A DNA stretch of 25,040 nucleotides, taken from IMG/VR virus record IMGVR_UViG_3300037557_000305, positions 1-25,040 of that record; one strand, written 5' to 3'. Numbering within the stretch: position 1 is the stretch's first letter; the number at the start of each line of letters is the position of its first letter. Source of the stretch: a virus. Positions 13,891 through 20,832 of the stretch are shown here, piece by piece. The notes below the pieces were generated by a model. The model was not told where the DNA came from. It searched no databases and saw only the letters and a list, made by a program, of their open reading frames with translations. The position numbers and the translations under genes are program-made.

Positions 13891-15576
13891 TTAACAAGTA
13901 CCTTCTGCGTATAAGGACGCAAAAACGCCATCTAAAGCGTCAACTAAGACAGCCGCTATTAATTTTTTATTGCCGACGTATCCTTTTTTGGCGTGCCATT
14001 TGTCTTCCCCTGACAAGCTTGGGAGTTGGTATCTAATGAACCCTCGGTCTTCCTCTACTTTTTCGTGGTGCAAGTGCCCGGTGAAGACCATCTTGTGATC
14101 ACACTTACCCCAGGCGTCTCTAGCTTCAACGGCGGCTAGTCGAGCTAGGTCAGAAGTCTTGCTTACACCGTCACCGTGGTGAAAACAGAGTAGGTTGTTT
14201 TCATACACAAGGTATTGCCTGTGCTGGGCAGACCTGACGGTAGTTACTTCTTTACAGCTTTTGTACCAAGCCTGGAGGTACAGGTGCAGACTAACGCTTA
14301 GAAGTTGGTCGTGGTTTCCGGCCATTAGCACCATCTGTATTGGAGCCACTTGTCTTAGCAAGTCGATGTAGTCGGTCATGAGTTCGCACCCTGTGGTGAG
14401 GATGTCACTCATGTTTCCGTCGTTGTCTTGTGGAGTCCCTGATGTTGTTGTGCCGTGATAAGTGTCCGCGTTGAAGAAGTCAGACCCTATCCCAATGATG
14501 ATTTTTTCAGGACGCCCATGTTTTGTAATGTCTGCTAGAACTTTCTCGGTAGACGAGAATAGGCGCTCCCTGGCAGTCGGGCGGTCGTAGTGTTCCCCGC
14601 ACTCGTACACGTCGCCACGCTTACCCCAGTGAAAGTCTGTAGGGGTTATGACTGCGGTGTATCTTCTTTTAGACTTAGGAATGCTTAGTTTTGGGACTCC
14701 TCTAGCTCCACCTGTTTCTGTTATGTTTTCTAGTCTTCTGAGAGTAGAGGCTTCGTACTCTCTCCACCTTAGTGCGTCTTTTTGAATCTCCTTCCACTTA
14801 TCTCTTTCTAGACGTGTGTAGAGAGCGGCTCTTCTGATTTGAAGAGCTTCTTGAGCAAGCTCGTCTTCCGATCGAGACATGATCTCCTCAGAAGTAAAAG
14901 GCTCTCTGTCGTGAGTTATCTCGTGTACCCGTAAATATTTTACGATCCAATTTCGAGGTAGCTGAAATGTTCGGGCAAGCTCGTTAACAGACGCAGGGTG
15001 TCCATCAAAGTTGCTATATGCCCGCAGGAGGTCACGATGTACCTCCCCAGGGAGTTCGATTGCGTGAGGCACGCCAGGAAGATACGTAGTGTACGTGTCT
15101 CGATCCTCGTCAAACCATATACGCTTATTACTTACGTATTGTTTAGAGCTAGATTTATCTACTTTTGGCTCGGGAGGCACGTCCTCGTCAGGAGCCACGC
15201 TCTGGACAAAAAGAGGCTCTAGTTGTACTAGGTGGCCTACCTCTTGTCGAGCCAACAACCACCTCCCCCACGCTTTTAACTCTTCGTCTTCAAAAGGGAG
15301 ATCCTTGTAAGTTCTTTGTATCCTAGACCACTCTCTATTTTTAACGTAGTTAAGGAAATATTGGTTTATCAGTTCTGTGGCTACGTACCACTTTTCTGGA
15401 ACTCCTTCAGTTTCTTGCTTTTCTAAATTGAAAGCCCTAACTAACTTCCTTATCTTTCTTGCGTCAGACTCTGAAACTTTAAACTTTTGAGAAATTCCTT
15501 TGTCGTTTAACCCGGTTAAAGATTTCCTTCTAAGGAGACTTTGAGCTATCTCCACTATTCTTGTTTCCAGGTCCAT
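13891..15576 (-). CDS. HTH-containing metallophosphoesterase
   Basis: The 561-aa product combines DNA-binding-like and phosphoesterase parts. Residues about 24-50 (GISQKFKVSESDARKIRKL) and 190-222 (SVNELARTFQLPRNWIVKYL) look like two helix-turn-helix units, and a long helical linker follows to 300. The C-terminal domain has metallophosphoesterase motifs: PTDFHWG (D314, H316), GSDFFNAD (D366), GNHD (420-423), HHGDG (466-470) and GHLHH (500-504). The metal site appears complete, so activity on a phosphodiester is likely; the substrate is unknown. It differs from the gp47-like protein by its HTH-rich N-terminus and lacks that protein's capping-type tail. It heads the minus-strand block and is divergent from the plus-strand genes at 15794. 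Confidence 0.8.
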   Translation of the reverse strand: MDLETRIVEIAQSLLRRKSLTGLNDKGISQKFKVSESDARKIRKLVRAFNLEKQETEGVPEKWYVATELINQYFLNYVKNREWSRIQRTYKDLPFEDEELKAWGRWLLARQEVGHLVQLEPLFVQSVAPDEDVPPEPKVDKSSSKQYVSNKRIWFDEDRDTYTTYLPGVPHAIELPGEVHRDLLRAYSNFDGHPASVNELARTFQLPRNWIVKYLRVHEITHDREPFTSEEIMSRSEDELAQEALQIRRAALYTRLERDKWKEIQKDALRWREYEASTLRRLENITETGGARGVPKLSIPKSKRRYTAVITPTDFHWGKRGDVYECGEHYDRPTARERLFSSTEKVLADITKHGRPEKIIIGIGSDFFNADTYHGTTTSGTPQDNDGNMSDILTTGCELMTDYIDLLRQVAPIQMVLMAGNHDQLLSVSLHLYLQAWYKSCKEVTTVRSAQHRQYLVYENNLLCFHHGDGVSKTSDLARLAAVEARDAWGKCDHKMVFTGHLHHEKVEEDRGFIRYQLPSLSGEDKWHAKKGYVGNKKLIAAVLVDALDGVFASLYAEGTC

Positions 15577-15793
15577 AAGCTATAACCCCCATGAGTATTC
15601 TGGAGTACAGGCGTACTTTACTAGAACTAGCACGAGTGACCTAAAAAATTATCTACAACGACTGTGGTAACATTTTGTTAAACACCTGTTAAAATACTAA
15701 AGTAGTCTTATTGTGGGATCTTCGTAGTTGACAACTCACCCAGCATGGGAGAAGGTGATGGCCGAACATAGGTTCTGAGGAGGTACACGCGGT
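15577..15793. promoter_or_regulatory. Divergent control region
   Basis: This 217-base gap separates the divergent metallophosphoesterase gene and the plus-strand genes, so it should hold promoters in both directions. It contains an inverted repeat AGTAC-AGGC-GTACT (15604-15617), two direct TGTTAAA copies 11 bases apart (15676 and 15687), a TTGACA at 15728 without a good -10, and ACCCAGCATGGG at 15738, recurring with one change at 15797 inside the next gene. No confident promoter could be assigned. Confidence 0.4.
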
Positions 15794-16018
15794 TTGACCC
15801 AGGATGGGGCACAACGGCTTATTGCCAACACGCTTAAGGCAAAAGAGGCCGCTAAGGAGTGGGAGGCTGTGGCGTCTGTATTGGCAGATGCTTTAGCAGC
15901 ATTAGACTTTTCTGACATCGGTATAGATATTGAGCCGTATAGATCTGCGGTCGCTATTTCAGCGCACATAAAAAGTGGGGAACTTCAAGAAGTTCTAGAT
16001 ATTATAAAAAACGGGTAA
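15794..16018 (+). CDS. Small helical protein, 74 aa
   Basis: I did not recognise this product. It is Ala-rich and helical (IANTLKAKEAAKEWEAVASV) with a second half of short helices ending in LQEVLDIIKNG; there are no cysteines or membrane segments. The start is TTG 15794, nine bases after a strong AGGAGGT; an in-frame stop at 15776 rules out an earlier start. It lies 6 bases before the SbcC/gp46-like gene and is likely cotranscribed with it. Being first after the divergent region it could be a small accessory protein of the nuclease, but this is only context. Confidence 0.6.
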   Translation: MTQDGAQRLIANTLKAKEAAKEWEAVASVLADALAALDFSDIGIDIEPYRSAVAISAHIKSGELQEVLDIIKNG

Positions 16019-16024
16019 AGAGAC

Positions 16025-17968
16025 GTGGAAATATCAAAATTAAAGATAGAGAATTTTTTAATTATTGGACAAGCAGATATAGACCTGAGTAACAGGGGGC
16101 TTTGCCGAATTGCGGGAGAGAACTCTGATGATACGACTTCTTCAAGTAATGGGTCTGGTAAGTCTTCTATTATTGAAGCTATTTATTGGTGCTTGTTTGG
16201 GGAAACTCTCAGAAATATTAAATCTGCTGACGGAGTGGTTAACCGGAAAACTAAAAAGAACTGCTCGGTGGTTCTGGAGTTTTCGGAAGAAGGTAACCTT
16301 TACCGAGTAGAAAGATACCGGAGACATACCAAGCACAAGAACAACCTCTACCTGTACATCAACGGGGTGGATTCTAGGGGCAAGGACAACAGAGACACTC
16401 AGAAGTACATCGAGGGCGTGATTGGCATGGACAAGATGTCCTTCGCCAACTCTGTTGTTTTTGGACAAGGTCACAGTAAGAACCTAAAGCGGTTCTCAGA
16501 GATGACCGACTCTGAGAAGAAAGAGACATTAGAGAGCATCCTTAACTTGGACGTGTTCGTTAAGTCTTATGAGGCTGTAAAGGGCTCTCTTAAAGAATTG
16601 GAGGTTTCTCGGGAGCACGCTGCTGATAAAGCTAAGGATCTTTTTGAGCGTGTGAGTTTCTGCGAGGAAAAACTTGCAGAGGCTCTTAAGAAAGCTGAAG
16701 ATTTTGACACGAATAAGGCTGTTGAGGTCTTGGGGCTAGAAGACGCAGAGACCGCTCTGGAGGAGACGATAGGTGGCCTTCGGGAGCGCATTCAGTCCTT
16801 GGGGGATAATCTGGTCAGTAGTGACGATGCTGAAGAGGGCATAGCTGCCGCTGAAGAACTTCTTAGCGCTCACTTAGAGCTTAAGTCTTCCTTGTCAGAG
16901 CTTTATACTGAGAAACGTAACAAAGACCTTTTGATAAAGAGGGGAATTGAGAGGGACGTTGCGGCGTTAGAGGCGAAAGTAGAAGCACTCTTAGACCCCG
17001 ATCATGACGGGGAGTTGTGTTCTTCTTGCGGGCAAAAGGTGACTGAGTCGGGCCTAGTTATGGCTAAGGACGGCTATGAGTTTAATATTCAGGACATGTC
17101 CCGTTCGGTAGAGACCTTAGACAACCGCCTTAAGAAACTGAAGAAGGGGTACACCCTGAAGGTTTCAGCTATTGAGGAGGACATCTCGCAAGTACGGGAG
17201 TTTATCTCTGAGCAAAAGGTCCGCGTAAAAGAGGCTTCTGATCTTAAGAATAAATATTTAGAGCTTACGTATAAGTTGGAAGCTAGGGAGGAGATGTTAG
17301 CTAGCTATAAAGATGCTATTTCTAAAGCTAGGTCCTCAGAAAACGTGTGGAAAGCTACTGCTAAAGAATGGGCAGATGAAGTGTCTAAACTCAACGAGAA
17401 GGTTTCTCAGTTTGAGGAAGACGTTCAAAACATGGACGGGGATATCAGCTACTACACGTTCTGGAAAAAAGCCTTTTCCAGAAAAGGTATTCGTTCCTAC
17501 CTGCTGGATCAGATTGTTCCTTTCCTCAATGAGCGAGTTGCTCACTACCTTGACATCCTTACGGATGGGGGCATCGAGGCTACGTTCCACACCGTCAAGA
17601 CGTTGGCTTCTGGAGACAAGCGGGAGAACTTTAATTTAGAAATATCTAATAAGAACGCCGCTGATACTTACGAAGGTAACAGTGGGGGCGAGAAACGACG
17701 TATTGACCTGGGTGTGGCGCTAGGTTTTAATGATTTCTTGGCGTCTAGGTCGGGGAAGAGGTTCAATTTACTTCTTTTAGACGAGGTATTTGAAGGTGTG
17801 GACGCAGACGGTCTTTACTACGTGATTAAGGTGCTCGAAGACATCGCACGTAGGAAGTCCTCGGTCTTTGTCATCACGCACCGAGATGAGCTTAAGAGCT
17901 ACTTTTCAGACGAGATTCTCATGCAGCGAGAAGACGGGCTGAGCTATGTGGAAGGAACAACTTCCTAA
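16025..17968 (+). CDS. SbcC/Rad50/gp46-like ATPase
   Basis: The 647-aa SMC-like ATPase has an N-terminal Walker A NGSGKSS (about 42-48). Two long coiled-coil arms are joined by a zinc hook with CSSC (C332, C335). The C-terminal half has the ABC signature NSGGEKRR (552-559) and Walker B LLLLDEVFEG (D586, E587). It is expected to form the partner of the SbcD/gp47-like nuclease encoded at 9381, opening and trimming DNA ends to prime recombination-dependent replication. It starts at GTG 16025 with a weak AAAGAGA site. The product is shorter than host SbcC (about 1000 aa) and close to phage gp46 size. Confidence 0.92.
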   Translation: MEISKLKIENFLIIGQADIDLSNRGLCRIAGENSDDTTSSSNGSGKSSIIEAIYWCLFGETLRNIKSADGVVNRKTKKNCSVVLEFSEEGNLYRVERYRRHTKHKNNLYLYINGVDSRGKDNRDTQKYIEGVIGMDKMSFANSVVFGQGHSKNLKRFSEMTDSEKKETLESILNLDVFVKSYEAVKGSLKELEVSREHAADKAKDLFERVSFCEEKLAEALKKAEDFDTNKAVEVLGLEDAETALEETIGGLRERIQSLGDNLVSSDDAEEGIAAAEELLSAHLELKSSLSELYTEKRNKDLLIKRGIERDVAALEAKVEALLDPDHDGELCSSCGQKVTESGLVMAKDGYEFNIQDMSRSVETLDNRLKKLKKGYTLKVSAIEEDISQVREFISEQKVRVKEASDLKNKYLELTYKLEAREEMLASYKDAISKARSSENVWKATAKEWADEVSKLNEKVSQFEEDVQNMDGDISYYTFWKKAFSRKGIRSYLLDQIVPFLNERVAHYLDILTDGGIEATFHTVKTLASGDKRENFNLEISNKNAADTYEGNSGGEKRRIDLGVALGFNDFLASRSGKRFNLLLLDEVFEGVDADGLYYVIKVLEDIARRKSSVFVITHRDELKSYFSDEILMQREDGLSYVEGTTS

Positions 17969-18116
17969 AGAGTCTGAAGAGACTACACTTTGTCCTTGGT
18001 GCGGTCGATCTTGTGTGTTAGTGTATGTGCATGGACACGGACAGTGTTCTTTATGTGGCGTAAATATAGAGCCTTGCTGCCAGGGTGCCCCTGGCGTTGT
18101 TAAAGAGGACAACTAA
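17946..18116 (+). CDS. Zinc-ribbon protein, 56 aa
   Basis: This small gene overlaps the end of the SbcC-like gene by 23 bases in a different frame and ends directly before tRNA-Leu. The product has a Cys4 zinc ribbon (C16, C19, C34, C37: CPWCG and CSLCG), a linking VHGHGQ segment, and an extra CC pair (44-45). It looks like a compact metal-binding protein for nucleic acid or protein contact, but a partner is not visible. The conserved-looking cysteine pattern in a tightly packed position argues that it is real despite the overlap and small size. Confidence 0.7.
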   Translation: MWKEQLPKESEETTLCPWCGRSCVLVYVHGHGQCSLCGVNIEPCCQGAPGVVKEDN

Positions 18117-18200
18117 GCCGGAATGGTGGAACTGGTAGACACAAGGGACTTAAAATCCCTCGCCCGTTTGGGCGTGCGGGTTCGATTCCCGCTTCCGGCA
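18117..18200 (+). tRNA. tRNA-Leu (anticodon TAA)
   Basis: A class II tRNA with acceptor stem GCCGGAA/TTCCGGC, D arm TGGTAGAC, anticodon stem AGGGA/TCCCT around loop CTTAAAA (anticodon 18151-18153), a short variable arm GCCCGTTTGGGC and T arm GGTTCGATTCC. Discriminator A73 and no encoded CCA. It starts on the base after the preceding stop codon. Confidence 0.96.
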
Positions 18201-18219
18201 GTGATTACAGGAGTATAAA

Positions 18220-19053
18220 ATGACAATTATGAGTCGTGTGAGTGCTCAGAGCTTTGCTGATGAGCTTCTTACCGTTCTTCCTGAGGGGAAGTTACTGGAT
18301 CCGCTAGATTACGTTACGGCGTTTAATCTACAGAGGGAGGTCCCTCTGGGAAAAGATACTTTTAAGAAGTACGTAAGTCTTGTGTACAAGGCTGGGTGTG
18401 CCCCTTCCCTGCGGAGGGAAAAGGCCGCTTCTGGAAAATTTCAGTATTTTTTAGAAAAACCTTCTAAAGGTCTTACCCCTCCAGTCGTGGGGTCCCCGTG
18501 TGTCTCTGATACTGCGTTGTCTGCGTTTGTGCAGAGGGTGCAGGGGGTTATGAAGCCTCGCAGGTGGTACACAGTTGCTACTGTGCGTAGGTACCACAAC
18601 ATGAAATTCTCTAGACCCCTCAAAGGGCGCACGTTTCGGTACTATATGGGACTTGCATTTCGTCGTGGCCTTTGGGATGGTCTGGAGCGTAGGAAGGAGC
18701 GTGGGATGTACAAATACAAGTGGGGGGAGGGAGAGAATGCTTCGTTTACTCCTGTGGTGGAAAAGCAACAGGGTGCTTCTCTCCCGTCAGCGTCGTCATG
18801 CGTTTCATGCGGAGGTAGCTCTCCTGTCGGCGCTAATTTTTGTATGCACTGTGGGAGTGCTTTGGGCACATTCATTCGTGTAGTAGTTCAAGAGGAATGC
18901 TTTTCGGCTATGATCCCTGCGGGAGACGAAATAACGGATGCTTTTGTTCGTGAGTTGGTGTGTTCTCGTATACGGAAAGGCGTAGTGGGTTCTACGTCGG
19001 CGGACGATGGAGCGATTACGTTTACGGTGGGGGGTCCTCGTGGGTCGAATTAG
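18220..19053 (+). CDS. Duplicated-domain zinc-ribbon protein
   Basis: The 277-aa product seems built of two similar segments (about 15-85 and 105-175). Each has a Thr-Phe...Tyr helix pair followed by Gly, a basic Arg/Lys stretch and a Tyr-containing strand, suggesting a tandem winged-helix-like duplication. A Cys4 zinc ribbon (C194, C197, C208, C211: CVSCGG and CMHCGSA) and a C-terminal domain of about 60 residues follow. It probably binds DNA or RNA, but no family was recognised. AGGAG sits seven bases before ATG 18220, directly after tRNA-Leu. Its end overlaps the KTSC gene. Confidence 0.6.
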   Translation: MTIMSRVSAQSFADELLTVLPEGKLLDPLDYVTAFNLQREVPLGKDTFKKYVSLVYKAGCAPSLRREKAASGKFQYFLEKPSKGLTPPVVGSPCVSDTALSAFVQRVQGVMKPRRWYTVATVRRYHNMKFSRPLKGRTFRYYMGLAFRRGLWDGLERRKERGMYKYKWGEGENASFTPVVEKQQGASLPSASSCVSCGGSSPVGANFCMHCGSALGTFIRVVVQEECFSAMIPAGDEITDAFVRELVCSRIRKGVVGSTSADDGAITFTVGGPRGSN

Positions 19054-19255
19054 CGTTGAGTCTAGTCTTGTAAAGTCTTTGGGGTATGACCCCAGCACCT
19101 CGACGTTGGAGGTGGAGTTCCACAACGGATCGGTGTACGTATACGACGGAGTTCCCGCGAGTGTTTACGAGGACATTATGGCGTCCGAGTCCGTAGGGAA
19201 GGAGTTTAATCGCCTTGTAAAGCGCGAGGGGGCCTACCCCTACACGAGAATGTAA
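19007..19255 (+). CDS. KTSC-domain protein
   Basis: The product carries SSLVKSLGYDPSTSTLEVEF, then YVYDGVPASVYEDIMASESV and GKEFNRL, matching the KTSC domain (named after its presence at the C-terminus of some lysyl-tRNA synthetases). It is a small all-in-one domain of unknown biochemical role, common in phages. The first start is ATG 19007, which overlaps the upstream gene by 47 bases; GTG 19040, with a G-rich ribosome-site candidate just before it, would overlap by 14 and is about as likely. The stop shares a base with the next ATG in a TAATG junction. Confidence 0.7.
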   Translation: MERLRLRWGVLVGRISVESSLVKSLGYDPSTSTLEVEFHNGSVYVYDGVPASVYEDIMASESVGKEFNRLVKREGAYPYTRM

Positions 19256-19470
19256 TGGCTGGTGTGTTTGCGTATTTATCCTATTTGTCGGTTTACTACC
19301 TTGTGTTGGTGGTTGTTGATGTAATAGGTAGCGTTAGGGAGTATAAAAAAACTCTTTTATCGTCAGAAGTTCCTCAGAATATTAGTTTTAAAATAGATTT
19401 TAATTCTGATTTAGCTGTAGCCGCCCTAATTTATTTAGTGTCCTATTATTCTGGGGTTTTTGATGGCTGA
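19255..19470 (+). CDS. Small membrane protein, 71 aa
   Basis: The product has a hydrophobic N-terminal helix (about 3-25: VFAYLSYLSVYYLVLVVVDV), a short hydrophilic loop with Lys and Asp, and a second hydrophobic segment near the end (LAVAALIYLVSYYSGVF). This suggests two membrane spans. No family was recognised. A holin role is imaginable for a small two-span protein in a phage but nothing in the sequence proves it, and it lies between KTSC and HAD genes rather than lysis genes. The start is TAATG-coupled to the previous stop and the end overlaps the HAD gene by 8 bases. Confidence 0.5.
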   Translation: MAGVFAYLSYLSVYYLVLVVVDVIGSVREYKKTLLSSEVPQNISFKIDFNSDLAVAALIYLVSYYSGVFDG

Positions 19471-19837
19471 CTATGACGAAGTTATAGTGGTGGACTTTGA
19501 CGATACCATTTGCCGCTTTAACGAGGACTTTTCTTGTAAAGACCTTGTTCCTGGGGCACGAGAGTACATGGGGAAGCTTCAAGAGGCGGGGTATAAGCTC
19601 GTAATCAGTTCTGCCCGGAACAACGTGTCTTACGGGGGTGTCGGGGGGACACCTCATTGTCTTATGACGCGGTTTCTGTGGAAGAGCGACATTCCTTTTG
19701 ACAAGGTTGATTGCGGCAGTGAGGGGAAGCCCGTTGCTTACCGTTATATAGACGATAAAGCGGTGGGCTGTCCCCTTACCCCGGAGGGGTTTGTGGATTG
19801 GCCGAAAGTTTATAATCTTATAGTGGGAGATTCTTAA
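19463..19837 (+). CDS. HAD-family phosphatase
   Basis: The 124-aa protein has HAD motif I VVDFDDTI (D11, D13), a motif II Ser in LVISSAR (about 46-52), and an acidic pair in YIDDKAVG for motif IV. The Lys of motif III is likely in the segment after residue 85. The compact size without a cap domain suits a polynucleotide-phosphatase-like or nucleotidase-type HAD. Substrate unknown; DNA-end or nucleotide processing would fit the replication context. ATG 19463 is preferred over TTG 19460. Confidence 0.75.
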   Translation: MADYDEVIVVDFDDTICRFNEDFSCKDLVPGAREYMGKLQEAGYKLVISSARNNVSYGGVGGTPHCLMTRFLWKSDIPFDKVDCGSEGKPVAYRYIDDKAVGCPLTPEGFVDWPKVYNLIVGDS

Positions 19838-19860
19838 ATCTGTAAAATCTCTGAGAAATC

Positions 19861-19889
19861 TTGACAATCGACCTCCTAAATACCTAACC
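19861..19889 (+). promoter_or_regulatory. Candidate promoter, weak -10
   Basis: A perfect TTGACA (19861-19866) lies 36 bases ahead of the ATG at 19897. The same distance separates TTGACT and the ATG at 8991, and both have TAC at the same place, 20 bases after the first T of the -35. With 17-base spacing the -10 would be CTAACC, a poor match. The gene downstream has no Shine-Dalgarno, so a leaderless transcript is possible. Confidence 0.3.
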
Positions 19890-19896
19890 TCTCGGC

Positions 19897-20112
19897 ATGA
19901 ACTCTCGCGACATCCTAGTCTCAGAAGCCGGAGAGCATTTACTGGGGCTATTTAGGGCTTTGATGCAAAGCCCTCGGTTTCGAGAATTTGTCGATACGAA
20001 TTTCGTTATAAAGCAGTATTATGATAGCTCTGACGGAAAGATCCTTAGGGTTGAAATAGAAGATAAATCTAATGAAAGCAGTTCGCACTATGCCAAAGAG
20101 TCTGTCCATTGA
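19897..20112 (+). CDS. Small unknown protein, 71 aa
   Basis: No family recognised. The product starts with a helical segment (EAGEHLLGLFRALMQSPRF) and continues with a beta-like YDSSDGKILRVEIEDKS; it has no cysteines, signal or membrane span. No Shine-Dalgarno lies before the ATG; the upstream CCTCCT is instead the complement of one. It follows a TTGACA and overlaps the next gene by 41 bases. The overlap and position suggest it is translated with the resolvase-like gene. Confidence 0.45.
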   Translation: MNSRDILVSEAGEHLLGLFRALMQSPRFREFVDTNFVIKQYYDSSDGKILRVEIEDKSNESSSHYAKESVH

Positions 20113-20758
20113 AGACCTAGATTCGCTAGACATAATACCGGTTTCCGCGTCTACGAGAAGCAAGGCTGGTAAAAAGGCTAAGAGAAAGGGTTCTACTTTT
20201 GAGAGATCCTTATGTAAGTCTTTTTCTAATTTCTGGGGATCTAAGTTTTTCCGAACGCCAATGTCGGGGGGCTCTCAACTTAAGCATGATTACAACCTCG
20301 CTGGGGACATCAGCACCCCGGATGAGGCGTTCCCGTATCACGTCGAGGCTAAGAACCAGCAAGCTTTGAAGGGTTTTTACACGATTTTCACGTCGTCTAA
20401 GTGCCCTGTGTGGAAGTGGTGGACACAATGCACTACGGAGTGTCCTCCCGGTAAAGTACCTCTTTTAGTATTTACAAAAAATTATATGCCGCCCTTTGTT
20501 TGCATTCCGCACCTGTACGGGAGTTTGCTGGAGGGTGTGAGTTCGGACTTAGGTAAAGCTGACGTACACAATATGTCGAGCGAGTTTATCCGTGTTCGGG
20601 GATGCATTATGATGACCTTAACAAGGTTTCTTATCTTTAATAAAGAGATCCATTTAAAGTGCTCGGAGGAGTACTTAGCGTGGGGGAACAAGTATGACTT
20701 TAAGACCAGCCTCCATTCGTCGTCTATTGAGACAGTTTTACGTAAAACCTCTAAATAA
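20072..20758 (+). CDS. PD-(D/E)XK nuclease, resolvase-like
   Basis: The 228-aa product shows a PD-(D/E)XK catalytic pattern: KGSTFERSL with Glu44 in the first helix, AGD with Asp79, and YHVEAKNQ with Glu92 and Lys94. The spacing resembles Hjc-type Holliday-junction resolvases, which need Glu, Asp and Glu-X-Lys. A Lys/Arg-rich segment (30-40) precedes the active site. A role in resolving branched DNA before packaging fits the nearby terminase and recombination genes; a restriction-type nuclease is the alternative. Start ATG 20072 overlaps the previous gene; a second ATG lies at 20090. The C-terminal half (about 110-228) is uncharacterised. Confidence 0.65.
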   Translation: MKAVRTMPKSLSIEDLDSLDIIPVSASTRSKAGKKAKRKGSTFERSLCKSFSNFWGSKFFRTPMSGGSQLKHDYNLAGDISTPDEAFPYHVEAKNQQALKGFYTIFTSSKCPVWKWWTQCTTECPPGKVPLLVFTKNYMPPFVCIPHLYGSLLEGVSSDLGKADVHNMSSEFIRVRGCIMMTLTRFLIFNKEIHLKCSEEYLAWGNKYDFKTSLHSSSIETVLRKTSK

Positions 20759-20822
20759 ATGTCCCGCGTGTGGGAAAGTGTTGTTGCACTGCGTGTGCGA
20801 AGACAACAGCTTAGATAAATAG
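20694..20822 (+). CDS. Tiny zinc-knuckle protein, 42 aa
   Basis: A short frame starting at ATG 20694 inside the end of the resolvase-like gene (65 bases of overlap) runs to TAG 20820-20822. The product has a basic N-terminus (RRLLRQFYVK) and four cysteines in two close pairs (CPACG, then CVC; C23, C26, C33, C35), a minimal zinc-binding arrangement. GGGGGAA lies upstream as a possible ribosome site. It ends ten bases before the NYN gene. Without homologues it stays a tentative gene, but the Cys pattern beyond the end of the overlapped gene is hard to explain otherwise. Confidence 0.5.
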   Translation: MTLRPASIRRLLRQFYVKPLNKCPACGKVLLHCVCEDNSLDK

Positions 20823-20832
20823 GAAGACGGTA

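Noticed and set aside
15728-15757. Promoter from the TTGACA at 15728
   Set aside because: No usable -10 hexamer lies 15-19 bases downstream, so it is kept only as part of the control-region description.
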